NCBI RefSeq assembly: GCF_004123675.1
Contig: NZ_CP035417.1
Coordinates: forward strand, 3,711,501 to 3,775,500
Length of the DNA stretch: 64,000 bases
Direction of reading: 5' to 3'
Source: Leisingera sp. NJS204
GTDB taxonomy: Bacteria; Pseudomonadota; Alphaproteobacteria; Rhodobacterales; Rhodobacteraceae
This document shows, piece after piece, positions 1 through 8,848 of the stretch (positions are counted from its first letter, which is position 1; every line of letters starts with the position of its first letter). The notes below the pieces were generated by a model. The model made no database searches, was not told where the DNA came from, and saw only the letters and a program-made list of their open reading frames with translations. Made by a program: the position numbers and the translations under genes.

Positions 1-1428
1 ATGCATTGTCCAGCGCTGGCGCGCCCGGGGCCTCGTTCACATCTGTGACCGTCAGGCTGAAGGTCCCGCTGCTGCTCAGCCCGCCGGGATCGGTGGCCGT
101 GACGGTGACCGTAACCGAAGGCTCTGCCTCATGGTCCAGGCTGATGCCGTCTTTCAGCTTCAGCACCCCGCCCGTGACCTCAAACCGCGCGTCATCCACC
201 GTATAGCTCAGCGCATCGCCCTCCGGATCGCTGGCCGAGACCGCGCCGATCACCGCCCCCGCCGCGTTTTCCGCAACCGATGCATTGTCCAGCGCTGGCG
301 CGCCAGGGGCCTCGTTCACATCCCCGACCGTCAGGCCGAAGGTCCCGCTGCTGCTCAGCCCGCCGGGATCGGTCGCCGTGACTGTCACCGTGACCGAAGG
401 CTCCGCCTCATGGTCCAGGCTGATGCCGTCTTTCAGCTTCAGCACCCCGCCCGTGACCTCAAACCGCGCGTCATCCACCGTATAGCTCAGCGCATCGCCC
501 TCCGGATCGCTGGCCGAGACCGCGCCGATCACCGCCCCCGCCGCGTTTTCCGCAACCGATGCATTGTCCAGCGCAGGCGCGCCCGGGGCCTCGTTCACAT
601 CTGTGACCGTCAGGCTGAAGGTCCCGCTGCTGCTCAGCCCGCCGGGATCGGTGGCCGTGACGGTGACCGTGACCGAAGGCTCTGCCTCATGGTCCAGGCT
701 GATGCCGTCTTTCAGCTTCAGCACCCCGCCCGTGACCTCAAACCGCGCGTCATCCACCGTATAGCTCAGCGCATCTCCCTCCGGATCGCTGGCCGAGACC
801 GCGCCGATCACCGCCCCCGCCGCGTTTTCCGCAACCGATGCATTGTCCAGCGCAGGCGCGCCAGGGGCCTCGTTCACATCTGTGACCGTCAGGCTGAAGG
901 TCCCGCTGCTGCTCAGCCCGCCGGGATCGGTGGCCGTGACGGTGACCGTGACCGAAGGCTCTGCCTCATGGTCCAGGCTGATGCCGTCTTTCAGCTTCAG
1001 CACCCCGCCCGTGACCTCAAACCGCGCGTCATCCACCGTATAGCTCAGCGCATCGCCCTCCGGATCGCTGGCCGAGACCGCGCCGATCACCGCCCCCGCC
1101 GCGTTTTCCGCAACCGATGCATTGTCCAGCGCAGGCGCGCCAGGGGCCTCGTTCACATCCCCGACCGTCAGGCTGAAGGTCCCGCTGCTGCTCAGCCCGC
1201 CGGGATCGGTGGCCGTGACGGTGACCGTGACCGAAGGCTCTGCCTCATGGTCCAGGCTGATGCCGTCTTTCAGCTTCAGCACCCCGCCCGTGACCTCAAA
1301 CCGCGCGTCATCCACCGTATAGCTCAGCGCATCGCCCTCCGGATCGCTGGCCGAGACCGCGCCGATCACCGCCCCCGCCGCGTTTTCCGCAACCGATGCA
1401 TTGTCCAGCGCTGGCGCGCCAGGGGCCG
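1..1428 (-). repeat. 279-bp tandem repeat, about 5 copies (93-aa adhesin modules)
   Basis: The period is exactly 279 bp: the same segment recurs at about 6, 285, 564, 843, 1122 and 1401. Copies differ at only a handful of positions, for example CTGTGACC versus CCCCGACC near the module junction. Because the period is a multiple of three the reading frame is kept. Such identity suggests recent duplication or ongoing homogenisation, so copy number may vary between strains. The array continues past the left edge. Confidence 0.95.
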
Positions 1429-2770
1429 TGTTGACCGAAGGATCGCTGGGATCCGGGTCCGTAGGTGTCGGATCCACCGGGTCCGGGCCCGTAGGCGTCG
1501 GGTCCACCGGGTCCGGGTCGGTAGGCGTCGGGTCCACCGGGTCCGGGTCCGTAGGCGTCGGGTCCACCGGGTCCGGGCCCGTAGGCGTCGGGTCCACCGG
1601 GTCCGGGTCCGTAGGCGTCGGGTCCACCGGGTCCGGGCCCGTAGGCGTCGGGTCCACCGGGTCCGGGTCGGTAGGCGTCGGGTCCACCGGGTCCGGGTCC
1701 GTAGGCGTCGGGTCCACCGGGTCCGGGCCCGTAGGCGTCGGATCCACCGGGTCCGGGTCGGTAGGCGTCGGGTCCACAGGGTCCGGGTCCGTAGGCGTCG
1801 GGTCCACCGGGTCCGGGTCCGTAGGCGTCGGGTCCACCGGGTCCGGGCCCGTAGGCGTCGGGTCCACCGGGTCCGGGTCGGTAGGCGTCGGGTCCACCGG
1901 GTCCGGATCCGTAGGCGTCGGGTCCACCGGGTCCGGGCCCGTAGGCGTCGGATCCACCGGGTCCGGGTCGGTAGGCGTCGGGTCCACCGGGTCCGGGTCC
2001 GTAGGCGTCGGGTCCACCGGGTCCGGGCCCGTAGGTGTCGGGTCCACCGGGTCCGGATCCGTAGGTGTCGGGTCCACCGGGTCCGGGTCCGTAGGTGTCG
2101 GGTCCACCGGGTCCGGGTCCGTAGGCGTCGGGTCCACTGGATCCGGGTCCGTAGGCGTCGGGTCCACAGGGTCCGGGTCCGTAGGTGTCGGATCCACCGG
2201 GTCCGGGTCCGTAGGTGTCGGGTCCACCGGGTCCGGGTCCTGCGGAGTGCCAGGCTTACCGGTTAGACTTCCGGCAGGAGGCGCAGGAGAAAACAAGGCC
2301 TGTGGCCCGGCATCACTGCTTTGAAAGGCGCCCGCATTGCCGGACGGTTCGGCAATTGATGCTGGCAATGCGGCTTGCTGCAAATCCGGCGCAGCCGTCG
2401 TATCTTCCCCACCAATGGCAGAAGGCGCGGCGGGCGGCCGCCCTTGATCCGGCAAAGCTAAAGAAGGATCTTCTAAATCGTCGGTTTCAGCTGGCTTTTG
2501 CGCAGCACGGCCTGGCTGACTGCCGGTTTTTTGCGGCAGCACATCCCAGTCATCGCCCTGAGCTTTGTCCATTCCAGGGTAGTCCATAGTACCGCGATGC
2601 AAAAGAGACTGACGCTCTCCATTATCGGTGCCATCCCCCTCACCGAACTTTGGCGCCGTATTTGCCGCTTTCGTACGCAATTCACGCTCTGTTTCCTGAA
2701 CCCGGACCCCAATCGGTTCAGCACTGAAATTTCCGGCACCTCCTGTGCCAAACGGATTATCCGCAGCCAT
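1..2770 (-). CDS. Giant cadherin-like repeat adhesin, type I secreted (5' part; runs off the left edge)
   Basis: The visible part is the first 923 codons, starting at ATG 2770-2768 (protein begins MAADNPFGTGG). Residues 1 to about 173 are a unique N-terminal region rich in Asp, Gln, Pro and Ala, with no Sec signal peptide. Residues about 174-443 are about 26 copies of a decapeptide PTPT(D/G)PDPVD. From about residue 447 to the edge there are five 93-residue units carrying the motifs ASVAENAAGAVIGAVSASDP and VTVTVTATDPGGLSSSGTF, typical of cadherin-like/VCBS domains in large RTX-type adhesins. Absence of a signal peptide and the divergent ABC-ABC-HlyD operon at 3012 support type I secretion. 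The C-terminal secretion signal and any calcium-binding repeats lie outside the window. A role in surface attachment or biofilm is inferred from the family. Confidence 0.85.
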   Translation of the reverse strand, partial: MAADNPFGTGGAGNFSAEPIGVRVQETERELRTKAANTAPKFGEGDGTDNGERQSLLHRGTMDYPGMDKAQGDDWDVLPQKTGSQPGRAAQKPAETDDLEDPSLALPDQGRPPAAPSAIGGEDTTAAPDLQQAALPASIAEPSGNAGAFQSSDAGPQALFSPAPPAGSLTGKPGTPQDPDPVDPTPTDPDPVDPTPTDPDPVDPTPTDPDPVDPTPTDPDPVDPTPTDPDPVDPTPTDPDPVDPTPTGPDPVDPTPTDPDPVDPTPTDPDPVDPTPTGPDPVDPTPTDPDPVDPTPTDPDPVDPTPTGPDPVDPTPTDPDPVDPTPTDPDPVDPTPTDPDPVDPTPTGPDPVDPTPTDPDPVDPTPTDPDPVDPTPTGPDPVDPTPTDPDPVDPTPTGPDPVDPTPTDPDPVDPTPTDPDPVDPTPTGPDPVDPTPTDPDPSDPSVNTAPGAPALDNASVAENAAGAVIGAVSASDPEGDALSYTVDDARFEVTGGVLKLKDGISLDHEAEPSVTVTVTATDPGGLSSSGTFSLTVGDVNEAPGAPALDNASVAENAAGAVIGAVSASDPEGDALSYTVDDARFEVTGGVLKLKDGISLDHEAEPSVTVTVTATDPGGLSSSGTFSLTVTDVNEAPGAPALDNASVAENAAGAVIGAVSASDPEGDALSYTVDDARFEVTGGVLKLKDGISLDHEAEPSVTVTVTATDPGGLSSSGTFSLTVTDVNEAPGAPALDNASVAENAAGAVIGAVSASDPEGDALSYTVDDARFEVTGGVLKLKDGISLDHEAEPSVTVTVTATDPGGLSSSGTFGLTVGDVNEAPGAPALDNASVAENAAGAVIGAVSASDPEGDALSYTVDDARFEVTGGVLKLKDGISLDHEAEPSVTVTVTATDPGGLSSSGTFSLTVTDVNEAPGAPALDNA
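1445..2249 (-). repeat. 30-bp tandem repeat, about 26 copies, encoding a Pro/Asp decapeptide stalk
   Basis: A 30-bp unit repeats without interruption and encodes PTPT(D/G)PDPVD on the minus strand. About seven copies carry a GGGCCC variant that changes Asp to Gly, spaced irregularly every two to four units, which suggests duplication of larger blocks. There are no unique spacers, so it is not a CRISPR array. It probably forms an extended, acidic, proline-rich linker between the N-terminal region and the folded modules. Confidence 0.95.
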
Positions 2771-3011
2771 CTAAAACTCCCCGGCAGAACATTACCATTT
2801 CACTCAACAAATACCCCGGGCAACGGCCAGCAACGTCCGGCGCCCTGATGCTTTCCTGTATGTTAATAACATTCAACTCCACCATAAGGCGAATGGAGTG
2901 TCTGTAAATTTGCACCTAAATTGTAGCCGCCCTTGTTCAGCCGTTTACGCGGGATAAAGAGAAGATCCGCAATATTCAATCTATAGTAGTGTTTGTGTTT
3001 AAGGGGTAATT
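2771..3011. other. Divergent intergenic region between adhesin and secretion operon
   Basis: This 241-bp gap must hold the promoters of both the adhesin (leftward) and the ABC-ABC-HlyD operon (rightward). A TATAGT hexamer at 2982-2987 could be a -10 box for the rightward operon, but no convincing -35 is seen. The rightward gene has a good AAGGGG ribosome site at about 3001-3006. No clear operator palindrome is visible. Confidence 0.4.
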
Positions 3012-4670
3012 ATGTCGGGGACAGGCCAGTCCAGCACTGCCGCATTGCGGCCGGGTGTTTTGAAACTCGATCCCGATTCAATTCTTTCAGCGATCATCAT
3101 CAATCTTCTGACACTCGCCTTACCTGTTGCGATGCTTCTGGTTTTCGGCCGGGTCATTCCCAATGAATCTTATGACACTCTGTTCGGGATTTTTCTGGCC
3201 CTGATTGCCGTCTTGCTGATCGACTTTGTGCTGAAGGCAGCGCGCGCCCACTACGTGCTGGAAACCGCACGGCATGAGGGGGAACGGGCAGGCGAAACCT
3301 TGTCCGGTGCCCTGTTTGAAGGCGCTCCCGGCGCGTTGGAGCAGATGGGACAGGAAGCCGCTGTTGAACGTCTGATGGGGGTGCTGGGCCTGCGCCACGC
3401 TGTGAAAGAGCAGATCGTCAAAATGTCGGTAGATCTGGCGTTTTCCGTAATTTTCCTGCTGGTTATTGCCGCAATGGGCGGCTGGCTGGTGGCGGCTCCG
3501 CTCACCGTGATAGCCGGGCTGCTGCTGACGGTTGCACTGCTGCGGCCGCCCTACCGGACAGCTTCGCAGCTGCAGCGGGAATACGACAAACGCAGGCTGT
3601 CATTCCTGCAGGAGATCCTGCAGCGGGCACAGCTGATCAAGCTGCTTGGCCTGGAACATCAGATGCTGCGCCGGTATGAGCTGCTTCATGCCAGTGCCTC
3701 TGCGTCCGGGGAAAAAATCATCCGGGTGAGCAACGCCGGACAGGCTGCAGCCAGTGCCGGTTCCCAGATCGCTACAGTCCTGACCTGCGCCCTGGGAGGG
3801 CTGCTTGCCATACAAGGCAGCCTGTCAGTTGCAGAACTGGCTGCCAGCATGCTGCTGACCGGACGTGCCGTGCAGCCGGTCATCCAGCTGACATTTCTAA
3901 GTGCCGTCAAGGATGACGACAGGGCACGGACCTCCGGGCTGGCCAAGGTGGCTGCAGTGAAGAAAGCCGCCGCAGCGCCGGTGCGTGTCCCGGTGACCGG
4001 GGCGATCACCGTGAAAGGTTTATCTCTGGACCGGCCCGGGAAAAACGGCAGCTGGTTCCGCAATATCAGTTTTTCGGCGGCACCCGGGCAGCTGATTGCC
4101 ATTGAAGGCGGTGTCCAGTGCTGCTCGGGGGCGTTCCTGCGGATCCTTGCCGGCGAAGTCCCGGCCAGCAGCGGAACGGTTTATCTGGACGGGCCCGGAT
4201 ATGTTGACCCGGACGCCGCCAACTCCCCGCCAGGCCTGGTGTTTGAGCCACGGCAGCCTGTGCTGACGGATGGCGAAATTCTGGAGAACCTCACCCTCTT
4301 CGACCCCCAGCGGCACACCAAAGCCCTGCAGGCCGCAGCCTCGAAACTTGGCGTCAGCAGCCAGCTCGCCCAGCTTCCCAACGGGGTGCACAGCCAAGTT
4401 GCGCGCAATGGCCAAGGTGCCGGCAGCCCGGGGTTTTTCAGGCGTCTGGCGCTGGCAAGAACATTTGCGCAGCAACCCGCAATTCTGTTGCTTGAAGATC
4501 CTTTTGCCGACTTGGACCCGGACGGGGTGCGGGCGCTCGAAACGCTGCTGCTGTCCTTGCAAGGCAAGACAACCTGCGTGCTGACCCGGGCCGCCCCGGC
4601 AATTCTGGATGCTGCCAATACGATCATCCGGCTCAGCCCTGAACCCGCTGCGCCCAGCGGCACGCGATGA
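3012..4670 (+). CDS. Type I secretion ABC transporter subunit with degenerate ATPase domain
   Basis: This 552-residue protein has a six-helix exporter membrane domain (about residues 22-300) and a C-terminal nucleotide-binding domain (about 330-540). The ATPase motifs are badly eroded. The Walker A region reads GGVQCCSGA (about 366-374) without the Lys. The Q-loop Gln is replaced (FEPRQP, about 411). The signature reads GSPGF (about 471) instead of LSGGQ. Walker B reads ILLLED (about 491), and the switch His is missing (LTRA, about 525). It is first in an operon with a second ABC subunit 22 bp downstream and an HlyD adaptor, divergent from the giant adhesin. It most likely forms a heterodimer with the next gene to export the adhesin from the cytoplasm, but probably does not itself hydrolyse ATP. 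Confidence 0.85.
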   Translation: MSGTGQSSTAALRPGVLKLDPDSILSAIIINLLTLALPVAMLLVFGRVIPNESYDTLFGIFLALIAVLLIDFVLKAARAHYVLETARHEGERAGETLSGALFEGAPGALEQMGQEAAVERLMGVLGLRHAVKEQIVKMSVDLAFSVIFLLVIAAMGGWLVAAPLTVIAGLLLTVALLRPPYRTASQLQREYDKRRLSFLQEILQRAQLIKLLGLEHQMLRRYELLHASASASGEKIIRVSNAGQAAASAGSQIATVLTCALGGLLAIQGSLSVAELAASMLLTGRAVQPVIQLTFLSAVKDDDRARTSGLAKVAAVKKAAAAPVRVPVTGAITVKGLSLDRPGKNGSWFRNISFSAAPGQLIAIEGGVQCCSGAFLRILAGEVPASSGTVYLDGPGYVDPDAANSPPGLVFEPRQPVLTDGEILENLTLFDPQRHTKALQAAASKLGVSSQLAQLPNGVHSQVARNGQGAGSPGFFRRLALARTFAQQPAILLLEDPFADLDPDGVRALETLLLSLQGKTTCVLTRAAPAILDAANTIIRLSPEPAAPSGTR

Positions 4671-4692
4671 CCCAACAGGGCGGAGATCTGAT

Positions 4693-6834
4693 ATGAACAG
4701 TATCAACACCGGCTTTGAGCAGCTGGACGGCGCCCGGATGCACGGGCCGCACAGCAGTGTTCTTAAGTGGGCGGCAAGCAGGCAGCAGCAGGCAGAACCG
4801 GCGCGTGCCGCAGAACTGCTGACGGCCTTGATGCGGTTTGGCGGCTGGGACGCGATGGAGGCACAGGCGCGCGCGGCACTGCCGCACGGGCGCAGCAATT
4901 TTGACGGCTGGGATTTATGTGACGCGCTGATTGCCTTGCGGGTTCCGTACCTGCGCCAGGATGGCCGTGCTGCGCAAGGCCCGGCAGAATCGGGGATCAG
5001 CCTTTACATCCGCCGGGATGGCAGCTTTCGCCTAGCCAGCCCTGCGTCAGGGCGGGCGATGGCAGGCCCCGATGAAACCCGGCTGTCTTTGCTTCCGGCG
5101 TCGGATGCCAGCCGCCGGCCGGCAGCGCAAAGCACTGCGGCGCTCCTCAAGGGGCTGCAAGACCATGTCTGGTCGCTGCTGTTTGCCTCTTCTGCCATCA
5201 ACCTGGCCGGGCTGCTGACCCCGATTTTTGTCGTTCTCGTCTACAACCGCGCAATTCCGGCGGGCGCACCGGGGGTAATCACTGTGCTGGCCGCCGGGCT
5301 TTTTCTGGCCCTCGCAACAGAGCTTGCCATCCGCCGGATCCGCAGCCGTGCCCTGGTCAGCCTGGCAGCACAGCTGGAGCACCGGCTGAGCCTTGCATTG
5401 CTGGAAAAACTGATGGTCTTCCCAAGCGCCTTGCAGCAGCAATCGGCCTCGCAACAGCAGCGGGCCCGGCTGAAGCAGTTTGAGACGGTCAGGGATGCAC
5501 TGGTGGGTCCGCTGATGCAGGTCGCCCTCGACGCTCCATTTGTGGTGATTTTCGGCGCGCTCCTGTTCTATATTGCGCCGCCTGTCGGGTTCGCGGCCCT
5601 GGCTGCGGCGCTTGCACAACTGGCGTTCCTTGCAGCTTTTGCACCGCACCTGCGCCGTCAGGAAGTGATTGCAAACGATGCCGCACGCGATTGGCGGAAG
5701 CTGTGCGAAACCGTCGTCAGCCAGCGCTGGCATTTGCGGCGTCTGCATGGCGCCAAACCCTGGAGGCAACGCTTCCACGCCTCCCTTGCCAATGCGCTGA
5801 ACGCCTCCATGCGGCAGCAGTTCCTGATCGAGCTTTCAGCCCATGCCTCCCAGTTTCTCATCCTGCTGGCCGGGGTGGCCGGCGGGCTGCTGGCAACCAG
5901 AATGGCGATCCAGGGGGAGCTGACCATTGGCGGCTTCGTCGCAATTCTAGTGATGATCTGGCGGTTCCTGTCCCCGGTCCAGTCTCTGGCCCGGGCAACA
6001 GGCCAGGCGCTGGCCGTCCGGCAAAGCTTGCGGGACATCGACAAGATTCTGGCCCAGCCAGAGGAATTGCGCCGCGAAGTGGCCCCCCGCACCGCACCGC
6101 CGGTGGCAGCACCGGTGGTGGTGGAACAGGCTGCTCTGCGGTTCGGCGGCAGCGGCGACCTGGCCCTGGCCGGCGCAAGCCTGAGCTTGCACAGCGGCAC
6201 CATAACCGTTCTGTCCGGCGCCAACATGTCAGGCAAGACCCTGCTGGCGGAAATCTTGCCAGGATTGCACCAGCTTGCGGCCGGACGGGTTCTGTTCAAC
6301 GGCACCGACCAGCGGCATGTTCCGGTGGACGACCTTCGCGGCGCAATCGCCTTTGCGCCTCAAGAACCAGCCTTCGTCTATGGAACGATCTGGCAGAATT
6401 TTGAACTCGCCCTGCCTGGCGCGTCGCAGCGGGAGGTTCTGGACGTCCTGGAGGAAGCAGGGGTCCGCAGCGAAATCGAAGCGCTGCCGGACGGCATGAA
6501 CACCCGCCTGACAGTCGAAGCCAGCGGCCGCCTGCCGCAAGAACTGCTTCAAGGCATGTCGCTTGCCCGTGCCCTGTTGCAAGCCGGACCGATCCGTATC
6601 TTCGATCAGCCCTGCGAAGGGCTGGACCCCAAACATGCCCAACGGATCCGCGCCGCCATTGCCCGGCGGCGGGCAAGCAGCACCACGCTGCTGATTTCAA
6701 ACCGGCCCGGGGATCTTGCTCTGGGGGACAGTTTCACAGTGCTGCACCGCGGGCGAACGGTGCTGAACGGCAAGGGCCGCAAAGGGCGCGACAAGGCCAG
6801 CGCGTTTTTGAACGGCACCCTGACCGGCGGATAG
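4693..6834 (+). CDS. Type I secretion ABC transporter subunit with N-terminal extension and atypical ATPase domain
   Basis: The start is ATG 4693 after GGAGA, giving 713 residues; an upstream in-frame start would overlap the preceding gene. Residues 1 to about 150 form a soluble extension of the size of the C39-peptidase-like domain of RTX exporters, without visible protease residues. The membrane domain spans about 160-440 and the nucleotide-binding domain about 475-700. Walker A is intact (GANMSGKT, Lys about 515) and the Q-loop Gln is present (about 557). The signature is LPQEL (about 614), the catalytic Glu after Walker B is Gln (IFDQP, about 638-639), and the switch His is Asn (about 670). 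The protein should bind ATP but lacks the usual hydrolysis residues. It is the likely partner of the ABC subunit encoded at 3012-4670. Confidence 0.85.
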   Translation: MNSINTGFEQLDGARMHGPHSSVLKWAASRQQQAEPARAAELLTALMRFGGWDAMEAQARAALPHGRSNFDGWDLCDALIALRVPYLRQDGRAAQGPAESGISLYIRRDGSFRLASPASGRAMAGPDETRLSLLPASDASRRPAAQSTAALLKGLQDHVWSLLFASSAINLAGLLTPIFVVLVYNRAIPAGAPGVITVLAAGLFLALATELAIRRIRSRALVSLAAQLEHRLSLALLEKLMVFPSALQQQSASQQQRARLKQFETVRDALVGPLMQVALDAPFVVIFGALLFYIAPPVGFAALAAALAQLAFLAAFAPHLRRQEVIANDAARDWRKLCETVVSQRWHLRRLHGAKPWRQRFHASLANALNASMRQQFLIELSAHASQFLILLAGVAGGLLATRMAIQGELTIGGFVAILVMIWRFLSPVQSLARATGQALAVRQSLRDIDKILAQPEELRREVAPRTAPPVAAPVVVEQAALRFGGSGDLALAGASLSLHSGTITVLSGANMSGKTLLAEILPGLHQLAAGRVLFNGTDQRHVPVDDLRGAIAFAPQEPAFVYGTIWQNFELALPGASQREVLDVLEEAGVRSEIEALPDGMNTRLTVEASGRLPQELLQGMSLARALLQAGPIRIFDQPCEGLDPKHAQRIRAAIARRRASSTTLLISNRPGDLALGDSFTVLHRGRTVLNGKGRKGRDKASAFLNGTLTGG

Positions 6835-6850
6835 AGGCAAGGAGACAGTG

Positions 6851-8176
6851 ATGGAGCAGGAAACAACAACCCTTTGGACTCCCAGCCTGGACGAGGCCAA
6901 GAAACGGGGACTGAATGTGATCCACAAACCGGTCACCGGAACATCCCGCCGGGTGGCGCGCATACTGTTTGCGGCGCTGGCGGCTGCAACGGCCTGGGGC
7001 TGGTATGCGGAACTGCCGGAACTGACCTATGCCAAGGGCCGGCTGGTGCCGTCGTCAAACCCGCGCCCGGTCGAACATCCAGACGGCGGCGTCCTGGACG
7101 AAATCCTGGTGCGGGAGGGCCGTTTTGTCGAGGCGGGCACCCCCGTGGCCCGGCTGTCCGCCAACCTGCTGACAGAAGAACAGGGGCGGCTCAATGTCCG
7201 TGAAGCTGCCCTGTCACGCGACACCGCCCGTTTGAAGTCTGTTATTTCGGTGATCAGCGGCACACTATCCGGCAGTGCCGCCCGCGGTCAGTTGGAACCG
7301 GGCCACAGGCTGCTGGCCCAGCTGGATGCGTTTGAGGCCAGCCGCGCCCGCCACCGGGCCAGGATCTCCGAGCTGGAGCGGGCGCTTGAAATCCGCCAGC
7401 AGATCCTGGGAAACGCCCGCCGCCGCGAAGAAACCTTTGCAATCGAGCAATCCGCCGCCCTTGCGCTGCATGGCAAGGGGCTGCTCAGCACCACCGCGAT
7501 GAGCCGGCTGAGCGCGCAGCAGCTTGAGATCGAAGGCGACCGGCTGCGGGCCTTTGCGGCACTGGCGGATGGTGAACGCAACCTGCACGAAGCCCGCCGC
7601 CAGGAACAGGAATTCGTGGCAGGTATCAAGGACACGCTGATGTCTGAACTGGAAACAGAAGAAGAAGAGCTTGCCTTGGTTTTACAGGCTTCGGCTGACA
7701 ATGCCGCCCGTCAGCAGCGGCTGACCATCCTGTCCTCGGTGCCCGGGATTGTGCAAAAGCTGCATTTCAGCGGACCCGGCGAGGTTGTTGCCCCGGGGGA
7801 ACCCATCGCCGAGATCCTGCCGACCCAGGACAGGCTGATTGCCGAGGTTGAGATCCAGCCTCAGGACATTGGCCACGTTGCAATTGGCGATCCGGTGGAG
7901 CTGAAATCCACCACGTTTGATGCCAGGCAATACGGCGTGCAGGCGGGTGAAGTCTTTGAAATCTCGCCGAACTCCCGCCTGAACGAGCGTAATGAGGCGT
8001 ATTTTGACGTCCGGATCGCGCTTATTGATGAAACCGCCGATGCAGAAACTCTAAGCAGCCGCCTGTCCGCCGGCATGGAAGTGAACGCGGCCATCCGGAC
8101 CGGCGAGCGCACGGTTCTGGACTACATCCTGGCCCCAATCGCCGACCCGATCAGCCGCGCCTTTCACGAACGCTAA
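6851..8176 (+). CDS. HlyD-family membrane fusion protein (type I secretion adaptor)
   Basis: This 441-residue periplasmic adaptor has a short cytoplasmic N-terminus, one membrane helix at about residues 35-55, a split lipoyl/barrel-sandwich domain (the half motif VEHPDGGVLDEILVREG near 75), a long coiled-coil hairpin (about 110-270), and a C-terminal beta-barrel region. It should link the ABC pair to a TolC-like outer-membrane channel, which is not encoded in the window. GTG at 6848 is an alternative start directly before the chosen ATG. AAGGAGA at about 6839-6845 is the ribosome site. It is last in the operon, 16 bp after the second ABC gene. Confidence 0.9.
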   Translation: MEQETTTLWTPSLDEAKKRGLNVIHKPVTGTSRRVARILFAALAAATAWGWYAELPELTYAKGRLVPSSNPRPVEHPDGGVLDEILVREGRFVEAGTPVARLSANLLTEEQGRLNVREAALSRDTARLKSVISVISGTLSGSAARGQLEPGHRLLAQLDAFEASRARHRARISELERALEIRQQILGNARRREETFAIEQSAALALHGKGLLSTTAMSRLSAQQLEIEGDRLRAFAALADGERNLHEARRQEQEFVAGIKDTLMSELETEEEELALVLQASADNAARQQRLTILSSVPGIVQKLHFSGPGEVVAPGEPIAEILPTQDRLIAEVEIQPQDIGHVAIGDPVELKSTTFDARQYGVQAGEVFEISPNSRLNERNEAYFDVRIALIDETADAETLSSRLSAGMEVNAAIRTGERTVLDYILAPIADPISRAFHER

Positions 8177-8218
8177 GCGGTGGCCATCGTTGCCCCGGCC
8201 GGGGCACCAAACAGCACA

Positions 8219-8249
8219 AAGGCAGCCGCCCGTTGCGGACGGCTGCCTT
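8219..8249. terminator. Bidirectional hairpin between convergent hlyD-like gene and soxG
   Basis: A 14-bp stem with one mismatch (AAGGCAGCCG at 8219 pairing with CGGCTGCCTT ending at 8249) and a 3-nt loop sits between two converging operons. The flanking U-tracts are weak on both sides. Confidence 0.55.
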
Positions 8250-8266
8250 GTTCTGACCAGCCTCGT

Positions 8267-8848
8267 TCAGATAACCGATCTTGCGGCTGCCATCAGCGCA
8301 TGATGCAGCGAGGCTGCAGAGGAACGCGGGCCGATGATCGAATACTGCTGCCCCGGAGCATGGCACAGCAGAAAGACGCCAAGATGCTCCATCGAGGTGC
8401 GCACCGCACCCCCCGCTTTTGCGCCGCGGATATCAGCATTGCACAGCCGCTCCAGCACATCAGAACAGCGCGCGCCTTCCAGGTCGAAGCGGCACCAGCC
8501 GTCGGTCTGCTCCACCACGGAACCGGCCTCGCCGACGGCCAGTTTCAGCTCACCCGCCAGCAGCTCGTGGCTGTCATGCGGGGCAGAGACCATCCACAGA
8601 TCCGGCCCCATCCACCAGGTGGAAAACACACCGTGCTCACTCCAAGCGGCAGGCTCCGGCAACACCCCGCCCAGGTAAGACGCAGCCGCAGATTTCACCG
8701 CCTCTTCCTGCCCCTGGCGCGCCGCCAGGGAGGCCAGCGCCCGGTCCGTGACCTCGTGGATCAACAGACCGGTGAAGTTATCCGCCCGCGGCTCATGCCC
8801 GCCCAGCGGAGAGATGGCTTTCAGTCCATGATTATCAAACTTACCCAC
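8267..8848 (-). CDS. soxG: Sarcosine oxidase subunit gamma
   Basis: With GTG 8848 as start the protein is 193 residues, the usual SoxG size; this start overlaps the soxA stop by 8 bp and follows GAAGGGGAG. SoxG is the gamma subunit of heterotetrameric sarcosine oxidase, related to the folate-binding aminomethyltransferase (GcvT-like) fold and needed for complex assembly. It is the last gene of soxB-soxD-soxA-soxG. An upstream ATG at 8890 would give 14 more residues inside soxA and is less likely. Confidence 0.9.
   Translation of the reverse strand: MGKFDNHGLKAISPLGGHEPRADNFTGLLIHEVTDRALASLAARQGQEEAVKSAAASYLGGVLPEPAAWSEHGVFSTWWMGPDLWMVSAPHDSHELLAGELKLAVGEAGSVVEQTDGWCRFDLEGARCSDVLERLCNADIRGAKAGGAVRTSMEHLGVFLLCHAPGQQYSIIGPRSSAASLHHALMAAARSVI

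Noticed and set aside
1445-2249. Regular 30-bp repeats suggesting a CRISPR array
   Set aside because: Units are contiguous with no unique spacers, are in frame, and lie inside a coding sequence; no cas genes are present.
131-2324. Long plus-strand frames (711 and 307 codons) rich in Arg/His/Val or Gly/Ser repeats
   Set aside because: They are antisense shadows of the adhesin. Periods of 279 and 30 bp keep every frame open, and only the minus frame gives recognisable cadherin-like modules.
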